Shown: positions 23,416 to 36,924, counted from the stretch's first letter. The stretch is DNA of 64,000 nucleotides from Polytrichum commune (GCA_950295325.1 OX485807.1:51738440-51802439), one strand, 5' to 3'. The notes: generated from the letters alone by a model not told the origin. Translations and numbers: made by a program.

Positions 23416-24260
23416 CAGGGTTGTCTATTGTGTCGTGACGGAGGCTAATCCCGACATAATGTCGTGGCGTCATGACACGTATCTGTCACGACATTATGCC
23501 GGATGCCGTCTTTATCATGATGAACTTGAATTTTACCGTATTTTTTTGTGTAATTACATTACTCCAATCAGGACACGTAGGATTTACGATGTCCACGTAT
23601 GGTGCCATGTCAGCAAAGTAGAGGTAAAGTGGGAAAAAAATTACTAGCGCCCGTCCCCCCCCCCCCCGTTCCCCCCGCTCCCTACGTTCCCCTCCCCCAT
23701 CCGGCACCCCATCCGGCCCTCATCCGGCCTCCATCCGCCCCCCCCCCCCCCCCAATCCGGCACCCGCCCCCACCCATCCGAACCCCCCCCCCCCCCCCCA
23801 CCCATCCGAACCCGGTCCCCCCAAATCCGAACCCGCCCCCCCCCCCCCCCAAATCCGAACCCCCCCCCCAATCCGAACCCCAATCCGGCCCCCATCCGGC
23901 CCTCCATCCGGCGTTCCCCCCGTCCGCATCCGTTCCCGCCCCCGTTCCCGTCCCCGTCCGCTCCGTTCCCCTCCCCCCCCCACACCCTCATTTGTCATAT
24001 TTTACTACTTTGATTTTAACAGAATGATAAACACAAAGGCAAAATGATTTACCTGGCAAGGGAAATATGCACATCCACGTCGGATTTTTCTGCCACATTG
24101 GATGCCACCTTGGCAAGAAGGTAAGTATTTTACCCACCCTACTAGCTTCCCCCTAGTATGACCCTACGTGGACCCTATTATGTCGTGACGGAGGGGTCCG
24201 CCCCGACACGACACGTCATGACGTCATGACGGTGGCAGGACGTCGCGATAGACAACCCTG
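23416..24260. mobile_element. hAT-type non-autonomous element with a C-rich core
   Basis: The ends CAGGGTTGTCTAT and, inverted, CAGGGTTGTCTAT are perfect for 13 bp and continue with imperfect GTCGTGACG-type subterminal repeats. The flanks are perfect 8-bp direct repeats ATTATATC (23408-23415 and 24261-24268). This combination fits the hAT superfamily. The interior holds a C-rich satellite (23655-23986) and no transposase. Confidence 0.9.
23655..23986 (+). repeat. C-rich degenerate satellite (CCATCCGGC / AATCCGAACC units)
   Basis: Irregular repeats of CCATCCG, AATCCGAACC and CCGTTCCCG are separated by C runs of 8 to 18 bases. Composition is extremely different from the AT-rich surroundings. 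Long Pro/Gly-rich reading frames on both strands come from this composition and are not genes. Confidence 0.9.
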
Positions 24261-24295
24261 ATTATATCAAATTATATCAAATTAAAATGATCAGA

Positions 24296-24428
24296 AAGTT
24301 GGGTGAAGACCAAATTAAATAAAATGAGATGAAAAAAAAGTTGGGTAAAGACCAAATTAAATAAAATGAGATGAAAAAAAGTTGGGTAAAGACCAAATTA
24401 AATAAATGAGATGAAAAAAAAGTTGGGT
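24296..24428 (+). repeat. Tandem repeat, about 3 copies of 42-44 bp
   Basis: Units start AAGTTGGGTGAAGACC or AGTTGGGTAAAGACC and end GAGATGAAAAAA. A further partial unit follows at 24421. It directly adjoins the right flank of the hAT element. Confidence 0.9.
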
Positions 24429-24429
24429 T

Positions 24430-26000
24430 GCATATTTATTAAGCCTCCCATTAAAAGTATAAGCCACAAATAGTTGCCTCCCATTAAAATTATAATTCAT
24501 TCACAACGTTAAAATTTTATTAAAAAGTCCAAAAAGTTGGGTAGTTTGACCTATGGTACATGTATTAAAAAATCATATAATTAGGTTTTTAATGCAAGTA
24601 TATGCTTCAAAATATATTCATTTCCTATATATAATTACATTTTTGGATTCCTTGTTAGAAGGGCTACAAGGGTTTCCTACATTAAAACAAAATTGTATCA
24701 CTCAATATTGGACTAAAACGCATTATAAGTGATTATAATCAAGACCATATAATACGGGAGTTGCGTACCCGAGGGATTAAGAAGGGGGGAAGTTCTAACA
24801 CGGTCCTAAAGAAGCATTTTGATTTTTTTCATTTTGGTCCAACCCAATTCTATTCCCTTGGGTTGTGTTAGATTTTCTCTTTGGTGCATTTAAGTATAAT
24901 TCACCTCGTTAGAATATGAATTACAGGGAATGGCCTTGACTCCTCATATAAAGCAACCCCAAGTATACATAGAATAAAGTTATGATTAACTTGATCCCAA
25001 TTACCCACAAAACTACCAAGTAAATCCCCCCCCACACACTATATATATATATATGCTAGTCAACTTTATATGAATCAATGGACTTTGTTTTAATCAAACT
25101 AGATTTTAGCTTCATATGTACATGGCTAATTTACATACAGATCATGTTTGTACAAGTTTAGAGAAGCTCTTGTAGGCACCAATTCTTGCAAAGACTCCTA
25201 CACATTGGCTCTTTATACCTAAACGAGTATCCTAGTTTTCTACCCATCTATGGTCTACATACATTAAAGGGTTGTTTACACTCCAATGGTGGTTGTAGTT
25301 GTGGTCGTGATAGTGGTTAACCACCACAATCAACCTGGCACAACTACTATTCAATTTTATTTACACTTGTGCAAATCTTTGTGCTCCGGTTGATGGTGGG
25401 GTCAATATTCTAAATCGCAATTTATCGTTGGCTTAGTTTGGGCTTGAGAGGAAATTGAAGTGATGACTATTCTTGATGGCCTTAGAGTGTAGCGTTAAGT
25501 GGTCAAGTCCTCTTAACTTTCTCTCTAGACCTTGACCTTGGAGCTCTTCATTAGATGCCACATGAGCATGAACAACCACCCCAAGGTACTTAACCATTTG
25601 AAATAGGGGGTTGATGGGATAAAAGGTGGTCGTGGGAGAGATTAGCATTTTTCATGCCTATTCCTTGAAAATAGAACCAAAGAAAGTAAACCACTACCAC
25701 AACCACAACCACCCCTAGTGTAAATGACCCTTGAGTTAGACCTAAATTGTTGTTCAACCTTTGCTTTTTGTTCATTAAACATATTTGTTTGTGGAGTCTC
25801 CAACTGACACTTGATGTAAGTTATATGTCTCACTTTACGGCTTCACCTATGCAAAATTAGGCAATACTCCAACCCCCGCTTACATTTCCAAGCAGACAAG
25901 TTACGAGGATGGCTAACAGACCATCAACACACTGGTCACCCAACATTTTTCTTCTTCGTTTTTCTTTTCTTGTAGGTCCCTCTGAAACACAAGAGTAAGT
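24430..26000. other. AT-rich DNA without a supported gene
   Basis: An ATATAT run lies at about 25042-25053. From about 25110 the sequence again matches block B (from about 57556). Nothing coding could be supported. Confidence 0.6.
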
Positions 26001-26139
26001 TGTCACTGATCCATACGGGACACTTTCAGGCTTGTTGTGGCACTTGCACTTGCCACCTGCTGAAGTTCGAGGTTAGCATTTGGCCCTCTATACGGCATAT
26101 TACGAATGCTTGCTTGAGGTTATGGAAACAAACCGGTTT

Positions 26140-26410
26140 GGAATGGCACCGAAATATTGTGTGCTCTGAAGGACAAGAGTTACGCAGAAGGTTGTTCGAC
26201 TCAGAGCTATTCACTAAACCTTCAGATATATACAATTCCGTGATGACATGTTATGAATTTCTACTCGGAGAATTCCCATTCATAGTTCTTAGTGCAAGCA
26301 ATTACGAGGTAGTTTCAAGCAGTCGGGAAAGACGGCTTATTGATCTGATGTTGGACAATAGATGGAATCATAGGCGAGTCTACGAGATTACCCAAAGACC
26401 CTGGGGTTGA
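26140..26410 (+). pseudogene. Relic of a kinase C-lobe (block A)
   Basis: The frame contains LFTKPSDIYNSVMTCYEFLL followed by GEFPF, equivalent to subdomain IX (xSDVYSFxMxCYEILTGxxPF), then SASNYEVV and LIDLMLDNRW, equivalent to the LIxxCW region. No HRD or DFG precedes it. It resembles a plant kinase of the same broad family as kinases 1-3 but is not a simple copy of them. The block B copy at 58590-58814 shows the same decay, so the fragment predates the duplication. Confidence 0.6.
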
Positions 26411-28170
26411 TATGTAATGTGACTTACGGGAACCATGTGTGGCAAGAATATAATTGTTTGGGAGGTATTATCTTGGTGACAAGCAAGCACATGATTCATA
26501 AATTTTCTTGTTGCGCATATTTTGTTGTACCTTTCACTTCCTTTGAGAGGTTGGGTGAGTCATATTCATGTAACATATGCTTATTATAAATCAACAAGTG
26601 GCTTGTTACAAGAGTGCTATGCCCTATGATTATTCTCCACACGTGGCCAATTCTAGTAGATTATTTGACTGAGGCCAAGCTTTGGCTCAATTCAAAAATC
26701 ATCTGAAAAGGTAGAGCTTATTGTTCAATGCAATGCGATTTAGCCTCAAATTAATTTCAAAGATCCACAATACAAATACAAACATACACAAAACAGATAT
26801 GCACTCAAGAACAACATGAATTTATTTTATTGCAAAACCATAAACCAATAATATATGATTCATATCATGATATCTTGGAAATAATATATGATTAATTTCA
26901 TGGAATTTATGTCAACCTACATTATTTTGAACTCAAAGTCAAGATAGTGTGGGTCTGCTTTATTTTGAAATTGTTTCAAATTTTTGAGACTATGAATTGA
27001 AAAAATACTCTATCATTGGCTGCATGTAGTTTCTTATTTTTTGGAAGTGTCAACCATGGGCCAAAGACACTACATGTCCACCAAGTGTGGCATTTGAAGT
27101 CAACGTATGCTCAAAAATCATGAGACTTTCAGTTAATTTCCCATAGGATGGCAATCCATGTCCGATTCCAAGGTGGGCATTGCCTCTAAGGTTCTCAAAA
27201 GCGATCATTTGAACCGTACATACCTTATACCCTCCAAAAGTTTACATGCTTTCATCTATGAAGCAATATTTCTCATCCCCATGTCATACTCCAAAGTGGG
27301 TAACCCCCTTCATTATGGCCAAGTTTTAAAGGCATATATTGCATTATAGTGCAATACCAAGTTATGTAATTTGCTTTAGTGTAAGAAATTCTTGTAGCCA
27401 TTCAGTAGAGGAATCCAAGAACAAAATTTCCAAACAAAACTAATCTTCTTTTGATATGGTAAGATGGTATTATAACCTAATTATGAGATTTGATTTAATT
27501 TAGGTGTCTAATAAGGGTAGACTAGACAACTTTTGGGTCCTTATATTCAAGTTACAATACCTTCATTTTAAATATTATATCCATGAAAACAACACATTCA
27601 CATGTGACATTTTTTTTGAAGGGTGACTCGGTTTCTAGTCTTGTAGAGTGCACTTTGACCTTGGAATAAATTGTATTTTGAAACTACTTTTGTATGGGCA
27701 CCTATGGTACAAGTTTATAGAGTAAGAAGAAACTCTTTTATATCTCGATTGTCAAGTTTTGATTGCTATCAAGAGTGTTTGAAGGAACAATGAAGAACAT
27801 AACATTCATGATGTAAAAAGATTTCTTCCCTTGTTATCACTTGCACATGCTACTAGCATTTTGTAAATACATCCGGATGTGGTTGGCAAAAGTTGCCTTT
27901 AAAGACCAATTGAAGCCAACCTTCGTTGTATTCAAGAAAGTTGCATTCATGGCATTTTTTGCAAGCCATGTGTCATTTTCACGAATACCATATATTAAAA
28001 ATAAAATCACTCTAGTGTGGGCTTTTATTTTTATTGGAAGGCATTTTGTCAAAGGGGTTTACAACCACTTTCATGCCACTTTCACAGTGATTTTTGGGGC
28101 AAGTGGCCAAGGTTGGACTAATCTTTTATACATTCACAATTTTCAATGATAGATTAAACTCACCAGCTGT
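26411..28170. other. Non-coding end of block A
   Basis: No gene is supported. It matches B about 58850-60595 closely, including AT-rich stretches. Similarity stops near 28170 (GTGTTTGAAAAAAAC in A against GTGATGGGGATATT in B). Confidence 0.6.
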
Positions 28171-28716
28171 GTTTGAAAAAAACAATTACTTTCAGTTTAA
28201 TAAAAATTGTAGGCAATTTTTTGGTGTTCTTATTTTTGTATATTATGATTTTAAAATACACCAAACCCATCAAGTATCCCATGTTTTAATGCTAAACACC
28301 CTTGAATTATTACATGGGAGTTGGCTATCCGGGGTCGTACTTCAATGACTGCCCCAGGGGGTGGACTCTTCACACCACGCTCAAACTAACGTGAGTGTAA
28401 GGGCCTTGTTGCATTGCAAGGTCATGTAACCAAATTAGGCTTGAACCGGCCCTTTTGGCCTGACAAGGCTTGCATCTGGTGGTCGAAACACTCAAGCCTT
28501 GCAAATGTGTTAGCTCTTTGGTCCGGTGGCCCTCGACCAAATCCTGAGGCGGTTTAACCTCGCCTCTAGGAGCATGAATCAAGCTCAATTTGACTATTCT
28601 TGCTGATGACCACCCATAGAGGTTGGACCAAAAATGGGCCTTATTTAGGCAATGGGTCCTTTTGCAATGTTGTTCTTTTATCCAAGGAGCTTCTAGGGGC
28701 AGGTGAGCAAATTGTC

Positions 28717-29064
28717 TCGGGGGGGGGGGGGGGCAGTGTGTTAAAAAGTTAAGGATATAGGTGCAAACAACCACTAGTTTATAGGGGGGTATTACTTTCA
28801 ATTCTGAGTCTTCTTTTTTTCACATGCTATCATTATGTAAATTTCTACTTTGGGTTAATAGAAAAATGGCTTGCATTACTTATAATTCCAAATTACTTAT
28901 TATTCCATACCCTATAGTACTTTAAAGATGTCCAGTGTCATTTTTGATACCCTATATTACTTTTAAGTCCATTTATAATTTTTTGCCCCCATGTTTTTAA
29001 AATACCCTATCATTTGTTCGCACGTATATTGCTACTCCAACCAATGACTACCCCCCCCCCCGAG
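28717..29064. mobile_element. Second copy of the G-ended MITE
   Basis: About 348 bp, nearly identical to 8257-8584 but with longer terminal G/C runs (about 15 G on the left, 12 C on the right). The imperfect 9-bp flanks CAAATTGTC and AAAATTGTA agree at 7 of 9 positions. The shared interior (AAAAAGTTAAGGATATAGGT...) indicates recent mobility. Confidence 0.88.
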
Positions 29065-29638
29065 AAAATTGTACGGGAGTGGTGTTGTTCTTAAGTGCCT
29101 AGTTAATGTGGCAAGAGCTTTGTGGCGTTAGTGCATCTCTTGCGTAAGAGTGTTGGGCGAGGTTGGCGCATTGGAAGCATTGGGTGGAGCGAGGCAAAAC
29201 TGCAGCCAAATATGCCCCCAACTTGGGAATTGGTTTGTTATGATGATGTCACTTTGCATGCTTTGATGTCACTTTGTGACACATTAGCATCTCAACTTGA
29301 ATATTGAAGCCCTCAAACATTTCGGAGCGTTTGGTTTGGATTTTGATGGCAACAAGTAGGTGATTTCAATGCTAGCAAGTAATTCATTTCGATGCTTGAA
29401 GGTACACCCACATTCTAGTTTAGTTTTTGGGCACTTTTGAAGATAGACTTCAGATACTCTAAAGTTATGTTTGTGCAAAATTGGAGACCCTATGGGGATT
29501 TTGGCATCCATGTGTCAATTATGAAATACATGTGTAATGTGTTGATTTCAACATCCGTGGGGCAGTAATGGGTAATTATGGGAGCTATATGTGCTAATTT
29601 GAATTTGACGTTGAAATTTGAATACATTCATTCATTCC

Positions 29639-29664
29639 TTGGTTGGTTGGTTGGTTGGTTGGTT
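29639..29664 (+). repeat. (GGTT)n microsatellite
   Basis: Six and a half TTGG units, followed by degenerate GGTTGAATG motifs. Confidence 0.95.
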
Positions 29665-32600
29665 GAATATTTAATTGATTCAATGATTGGTTGAATGGTT
29701 GAAGGAATTGGAAATTGAGGAGGAATTTGGATTCAAATGTCTTGAAGTTTAATTTGAGTTTAGTCTTGAGTTATTGACTTTTGGGTGTTTGGTTGCAATG
29801 ACTTGACTAGTTGCCAATATTAATCCCAGTCATTTAAGATGAGAACCAACCTTCATGCCGTTCATAATACTCTTTCCTCATTTGATTTCATGCTAGTCTC
29901 TATTCAATAGGCAATCATGGTTTTCATATTGTGATTGTGAGTGTTTTGAATACAAGGTCCTCTCATTTTAAGATATCCTCTTCATTGTTGAACTTATGCT
30001 CTTTTGCTTTAATTCAAGCTATGTTCTCATTTGAATCCAAAATATAACACTATATGATGTAATTTGAAAATTTTCTACCATTTTGAGACATATTTACATA
30101 TATAAGAACATAGAAAATGTTATATAAATATTAGGGAAAGGTGTGTGAAACTCAAACATGCAAACATTTAAGAGTGGTAATCTGCATCAATCCATGCACA
30201 AATGAAGACATAACTTGATCAAAAACTCATGTTAGGATGGTTTTGGTGAGACAACTCAAACATGTGACAATATTGGAAAAGAAAGGAGATATTCATACTA
30301 CAAAAAATATAATTTACAAGGTATGGTCATTGAAATTAAGTAGCAAACGAGAGCCACATAACCATTATTGGATAGTGCAACCTAAACTAAGCCTAGTACA
30401 AGGTCTTATACCAATGGTGGCCTTTCTAACTTTTGGTTGCCGCTTCTTTTTCTTTTACTGCCATTTTTTTGCTTGCATGGCCTCATGTTTTGGAAAATCT
30501 TTGTTCCACAACTGTAGCCAAGGTTGGGACAAGGGGCCACTATGATACATTTAGGAGGCCAACAAGGGCTTGAATTGTAGGAGGATGAATTCAAATGGGA
30601 TGTCATTTTGGAAGACAATTGCCTTGCACTTCTACCTAGGGCATAGAAACTCTCCGATTCAACAAATTAGGTGCCTTTGGAATAGGTTGGTACCGGATTG
30701 GACGTAACCTACAAACTGATGGAACAAGGCGGGGTTAGTTTGAGGAGGAAGGCCGAAAACTATGACTAACGAAGGAACCTTGAGACTTGAGACTTGTGAT
30801 GGTCAGGGCAAGGTCGGCATGGGTGGGCAATGTGTCATGGGGAGGAATGGGGACAACCGCATTCGATGTTGGTTGAACATCCAATCGCAACCGATGGTGA
30901 GGTGCCATTTTACCGCCAGAGGGATAGGGGAGTCCCGGCCACAATCGTGCGGACATGTGACCATTTTGAGTGGTGACGGCGATGGCGAGGGGCAAAATGT
31001 TTGCTTGGGTGGGGGGTTGTCCACAACATTGGCATCTAGAGGGTCCTTGGAATAGTCGATCGTGGACGCCGCATTGTAGAAGAGGCTTTGCAAATTGGAG
31101 TCACTAATAACTTGGACCAAATCCTCGAAAAATTGGTTGACAAGAAGTAACCCAAAACACAAGGATGAGGAGGAGAAGCGGGGAATATGTGGAAACCAAT
31201 ATACATTCAAAACACAACTACACACGACCAAGAAAATTATCTCAAATAAGTTTAAAATATTTTGTGTGAGCGTACAAAACTCTATACATGTAATCCTTGG
31301 GATCCATGTATTTATCGCATAATGGATTACTCCGTACGAATTGGGGACAAGGAGTTTGTGCCCTATGAGCGCATGAAAGTATATCCCAAGGTTCATAAAA
31401 AACCAGTCTTGGATCTACCCGACTGTCCACGTGGGACACACTATGTAGTTGGAGGTGGGGTTCAAGATATTCTAGGAAAGGGTTGTTGTCACATGTGGGC
31501 CGCAAATAATGGGGACGTCCTATCATGGGGGGGGGGGTGTTGGTCCCAAAATATGGTTTCAACACCTTCAAGTATTGGTTGACAGGGGGTTTCCCCATCT
31601 TCCTAACAACCCTCCCCTCCAAGGTCAACAATGTCATGCACGACTCTTGTCCTAGGACCATGCAAGGGGGGGTTGATCCTCTTCAATATAAATTCTACAA
31701 AGGCCTAGATGTTCTCCGATTTCATGGAGCTCGAGACGGTTACCCATCATTTGGACTGTATAATATGAAGGAAACGGCGGAGTCTGGGCCAAAGGTGGAC
31801 ACGCTTGCTCTTGGTGTATGTTGGGAGCTTGTCATGGTCCATGTTCTCAGGCCTAGAGAAGGGGACCATGGGGGCCCTAGGACAATGTACACATTGGACC
31901 AAGTTGTTGAGGTCCAGAATCAGGAACCGCCGCTTGACCGCCATGGTAGGGGTTGGCAAAATTGGGGGAGCGGCCGTGCTGTTCTCCATGCAATGCGGAG
32001 ATGAGCAAAGGGGACGGCTACATTATGCTAAGTCCATTTGAAGCATTGTTTAAACACGACTTGAGCATGTGAAATATTGCCAAGGAAGACAAACCGGATT
32101 GCATGTCAAGAAGCATTCAACGGGGCAAACAAATCAACAAAGATATTCCAACATGGCCTTATATAGGGAGGCCAAAATGAATGAATTACTTCTAAAATCT
32201 CTATGCACAATTTCTCTAGAATCCAGTTTGAATGAGGAATTCAACATTTCCTAAGACATGATCTACAAAAATGATATTGCACTGCAAAGGTCAACCCTCA
32301 ACCTTGGATGGTATGACCCTTTGTTGACCTGGTTACATGAACATCACACCTGTAAGAATTAGACTTTGAAACAATCCTGAGAATCTAAATAATGTGAAAG
32401 TGGAAATTCCCATGTTAGTCTTGACTTTAGGTATCTTATGGTAACCTAAAGTTGAATAGAAATACCTTCCTCTAGGTATATTTTAAACTCCTCCGAGGTT
32501 CAAACGATCATCTAATTATAACACTTAATCTCCCAACACTATTTCTTAATCTTGATCCATCAATTGGATTCCTTAAACCATTTTGATATTATGATTGCAT

Positions 32601-33714
32601 TTTAACACTTGTTTCCTTTTTAGCAAAGGTTTCTTCAAGATCTCTTAGGATTTTTCCTATATTAGGTGCTCAAAGTTCGTGCAAGCTTATGTTCTCCTAA
32701 AACCTTGATGTCAAGGTTAGGTGCCTTTAGAATAGAACCAATATTATGTCTTCCAATATTATTACCAAGTTGTAATGTTAAGATTAAGTGATTTATCACC
32801 TCTTTACAACTTGTACACATAAAGTAGAAAATCCTCTTATTTTAATTCCAAGTCCGTTGGTCAAAGATTTTCTTTAAATTCTCTCATGAGTTATCATATT
32901 TAATTGATAAGTTTATTCATATATTTATTAATGCTTGATTCTACCTGATTTGATTGAAGACCCTAAGCTTATGATGTGAAATCTTAGCCTAAAACTTGAG
33001 AATGAGGTGATGGTTGGTTTTGGCCTACTTGGCGGCCTTGTATGAATCATCTCCCAACCTTGAATCTCCTTTCAATTGATGTCTTATACTTTGCCCAAAT
33101 TAGATCCCCTATATCATTCTCCAAGTACGATTTGTCAATGAGACCTAAGACATCCAATATTTCTTTGAGTCACACCTTCACTTCGGGTAGTGACTTACCT
33201 TAGTTCCGTATTCTTAAATTAGTGCAATTTCTTCTAAGTAGAATTTTAGTAGTTATTTGATCTTATTTTGCTTCACCGCAGCGCTTCGCGAGTTTCAACC
33301 ATGTAGAATAAAAACTTTATGCAGCTTTTCCTTTTGAAAATTGAATGGCCCGTCGAATATCTTCGAGAAATCTCTGCGGTCTGGTGCTCTCAGTGTTATT
33401 AAAGCCATCAGCAGGCCCCCGTCAAATCCTTTGAGTTCTTGTGTAAAAGTCATGTGTAAATCTTGAATTAATCAACTTCAAATGCTAGGTGAATTCGGAT
33501 GTGAGCTCATTTTATGTGTTTATATTCAACAACTTTATTTATTTTTTCTAAATCTGAATGACTCAAAATGTTCTTCTATCTACATACCTTTTGGTATCAA
33601 AAATCACCTCGTGGTTGAATACCCATTTCAGCCTCATTCATCGACCAATTAATCTAATCACATGTTCCTATAAATAAGAATCTCAATCCTTGTTTTTATG
33701 TTTTGTGGGTTCTT

Positions 33715-33915
33715 GAGCATGGCTCACGTTCCCATGGTCTCGTGGGCGTTTCTGATGGCTTAGTAGCATTTCCGATGGCTAGTTGTGTTCCCATGGTCCA
33801 CTGCCATGGTCTCACAAGCGTTCCCAATGGCTAGTTGCACTCCAAATGGCTCCATGCGTTCCCATGGTCTCACGGGAGTTCCCAATGGCTTAATTGTGTT
33901 CCCTTGGCTTCACAT
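33715..33915 (+). repeat. Degenerate tandem repeat with GTTCCCATGGTCTCACGGG motif
   Basis: GTTCCCATGG, GGTCTCAC/GTGGGCGTT and CCAATGGCT recur with a spacing of about 20-40 bp. No coding role is apparent. Confidence 0.7.
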
Positions 33916-34852
33916 GCGTTCACTTTTGTCTTTCTCTCAAGACCTTCCCAATTTTTTTCCTTCGCCAAGCTCGTTGCCCTTCTCACATGCCCCCATTGAT
34001 CTACATGAATGCAAGGTGTCTCTACAATTTTGTAGCTACATCTTGTACTTATATCATTTTTAAGAGGGGGAATTCTTGTGTATTAGGGGTATCAATTTCA
34101 AGGTCATGCACGCACACGGTTCCCGGTTTGAACAATGAGTGCACCCCCTATGGGGAGCAGTGGAAGAGGGATGAGGTTATATCACCTACACAAGTTTCAA
34201 ATTGCAATTCCTCTGCTCTTGTGATTCTTTGCATGCTTACTTTGCTCCTCATTGTATGAAGTGGTCAACGATTTCTCTTAAATTCAAGGTTCACTCGTTA
34301 TTGAAAAGTTGGGTGTCACCATAAAAAACCGGTTGGCCTATCCAAGGCTACCTTGGTCCACCAATCCTAGTATGGTAACCTAGAAAGCAACTTGTAATAT
34401 CTTGACACCACCTTTTGAACATTCTACTTAATATAGGCCTTAAGAAAAATTGGGTGACCTTATAGATATACTCTCAAACTCACCTTTTAGCCAACTCATA
34501 TGGAGTTTCATCCCAACACTTTACAAAAATTCTATTGTAACATGTTTACGTGTCTTTTTGGTGTCAATTTTTAAATTCTTGCAATATAGGTACCACTTAG
34601 ATATAAGTTTCCATTTGACCCTTCAATTCCTAAGAGTCATTTCCACCCCAAAATATTCAACATGAAGACATATTCATCTTTGAAGACACTTGGTAAGAGA
34701 TGTGCAATACATCAAGGTAGACATGCAAGACATTCTAATTTGGTTAACAATTTGTCTTGATCGAATACCTATGTTTGAATGGTGTGTGGTTTGCAATGAC
34801 TCCAAGAATGGATACCGAACATACATGAGATTGGATCGCATGCTTAGAATAT

Positions 34853-35837
34853 GATAGCCATTCGAGGCCCAATAGTCAACATGGTTAGGTGCGCGCTCGT
34901 GTGCAGGGGACCTGTATAATCATTGAATGAGCATGGGAATAATCTCTTTGACAATGAATAAGATAATTATACGAGCTCCAAAAACTATGAGAAAGTGGCT
35001 ATAGCCTTGATTTGGGTTTGCTAACCATAGCACATGTTTCAATTCCTAGAAGAAGTGGACTAGTTGAATCAGTAACCATTTGAGACCCATCATGGTAGGA
35101 ATATATATATATAATGGTTGAAAGCATTATAGCTTGGCCACATACCTTAATTCTCATTATGAAACTTGTCGTCACTCTAAAAAAGTTTTCCATAAAATAT
35201 TACATAACATTACTCAAGTTTTTATTTATGCTCCCTTTCTAAAAGAAGAAATGTTACACTTATGATAACTTTTAAATTACTTAAGTTATTCTTACATTAA
35301 TTACATATAACTTCGGGTAGTAAATCCGTAGAATGTTGCTATTGGCCTTTTGGATCTTCAAGATGAGGGTGAAACCGTATATAAACATGTTGGTCATGCT
35401 TAGTTAGCAACTTGAAAGACCACACATGGTGGTTTTGATTGTACTATTGATTGGCTTTTGTGAGGAGTAGTCCACAACGTGTTTGATCACCCCCAACTCA
35501 CTATTAGGAATATAAAGGGCTTGAGGCAACTTTGTGTAGAATACTTTGGTTTTGCTTAAACATTGATTGTGTGATTTGCTCATCTTTTGTCTAGCTTAGC
35601 CCACACTAGGGTTAACAAGAAAGGATGAATGTCTTGCTATATTTTTGGATTTTTTACTCAATTTCATACAAAGGCCACCTAGTTCCACCAATACAATTTT
35701 AGCCACAAGCTAATAATTATTTTATAACATATTATAAATCAAGACAAGAGTAATACATTCAATGTATCAATCCTTCACAAATAGAAGACAAACTTGGACC
35801 CAACAAAACTTAGTACAAACTTTCAATATTGGCTTGT
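34853..35837. other. About 985 bp present only in block C
   Basis: A and B run uninterrupted from GATTGGA(C/T)TGCATGAT into CCAATTACAATTGG. C is opened here by unrelated AT-rich DNA. No convincing terminal repeats or target duplication were found, so the mechanism is unknown. Confidence 0.6.
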
Positions 35838-36372
35838 AGCTGATCCAATTACAATTGGAGCACTCAAAATAGAAATAATAATTGAATACAAGATAGACAA
35901 TAAGTGTTTTTCAATGCCAATTTCTTCTCTTCTCTTGATTGAGTTAGTCACAAAATGACATATAGGAATTCTAAATGTTTTGGTTTCTAATTAATCAAAT
36001 GTTAGAGGTTAGAATTGACAAGAATTATTTGAATGGTTGGTGGTAAATTACAGGGACTTGAAGCTAGCATGCTAGTTGAGATTTCAATAACTAAGTGCAC
36101 TGCCTTAGGTGGTGTTGGATTAGTCTTGACAACATCTAATGACCATGTCGTTGTTCATTATTCTCGGAGTGCCTGTAACCCCTAATTGGTGGATTAATGA
36201 CCTCATGGTGTTGCTTGTTAGCTCGTGAACAATACTTAAGCTTAAGTATACTCGAAATGTGAGGGAAGCCCAAAATAAAAAAGGGCATAAAGCTCGGCAG
36301 ATTCCCGACCCCATGGAATTGATACATAACTAAACAATGGTGCAAGAATGATCTTTTGTAAATGTATCTAAG

Positions 36373-36924
36373 AAATGTGGTTGTATGAACCCCTAGAGTG
36401 GTCCACCACTAAGTGGAGTCACTTTAGTTAGGATTTTAATATTAATATTTATAATTGATAAAGAATTCGGGGAAATTTACTATATTTAGTATTTAGCCCA
36501 AAAAGGGGAAAGTGAATCACCGAGAACTTCGGGCCGTGACCCGTGAAGGGAAAAAACTAGTTAAGATAGGGTTAGTCAAAAGGAAAACTAATTAGTAGTA
36601 GAAACTAACTAAGTTAGAAAAAATGACTAGCTAGGAAAGAAAAATTGCTAGCTAGTAAAAACAAATAGCTAAGAGGTCAAGTAAGTAAAGGCTAGTTAAG
36701 CAAGTATTAGTTTATTAGTTAGTGTGGGCCACACAAGACAAATGGAGGTATTTGGCGTAAGAAGGCGAAATCGGCATAAAGAATTTTTTTTTAAAAAGGA
36801 AAGAAAACAAAGGGGACACTTTACCCTTTGCCAACCCGATGGCGAAAAATTAGAAAGAATTTGAAGGACTCCCGTCAGAGCCACCTTGGCGAGAAGGTGA
36901 CAACATATATATATATATATATAA
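36373..36924. other. Block C-specific segment rich in CTAGCTAG/ACTAG motifs
   Basis: It replaces A 4040-5355. It contains many ACTAG/TAGCTAG/TTAGTTAG motifs and an (AT)n run at 36904-36922. No gene is seen. Confidence 0.6.

Larger units (their letters stand above)
135..28170. repeat. Paralogous block A of a three-copy segmental duplication
   Basis: By eye, most of this segment can be matched in the same orientation to block B (about 42545-60595) and in part to block C (about 34028-42528). Relative to B, block A carries extra DNA at 480-887, 1082-2023, about 6717-11402 and about 19240-25110, and lacks the B intron at about 48510-49681. Boundaries are approximate, because they come from manual matching and not from a computed alignment. 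The block contains the leader exon and three kinase exons at 11984-17832. Confidence 0.8.
29065..34027. other. Spacer between blocks A and C without a recognised gene
   Basis: A (GGTT)6 microsatellite lies at 29639-29664. The stretch 30700-32040 is noticeably less AT-rich. It contains frames of up to 197 codons on the minus strand (30803-31396) and 159 codons on the plus strand (31525-32004), which overlap other frames. I recognise no domain and see no start context or codon pattern that would support either. The rest is AT-rich. Confidence 0.5.

Noticed and set aside
23599-24027. Pro-rich and Gly-rich reading frames on both strands
   Set aside because: They arise from the C-rich satellite inside the hAT element. 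All frames are low-complexity and none has a domain.
30803-31396. 197-codon frame on the minus strand in the A-C spacer
   Set aside because: It overlaps plus-strand frames, shows no recognisable domain and has no supporting splice or start context; a chance frame in less AT-rich DNA cannot be excluded.
31525-32004. 159-codon plus-strand frame
   Set aside because: It begins in a G run, has no recognisable domain and overlaps frames on the other strand.
34853-35837. Block C insertion as a transposon
   Set aside because: No terminal inverted or direct repeats and no target duplication could be found.
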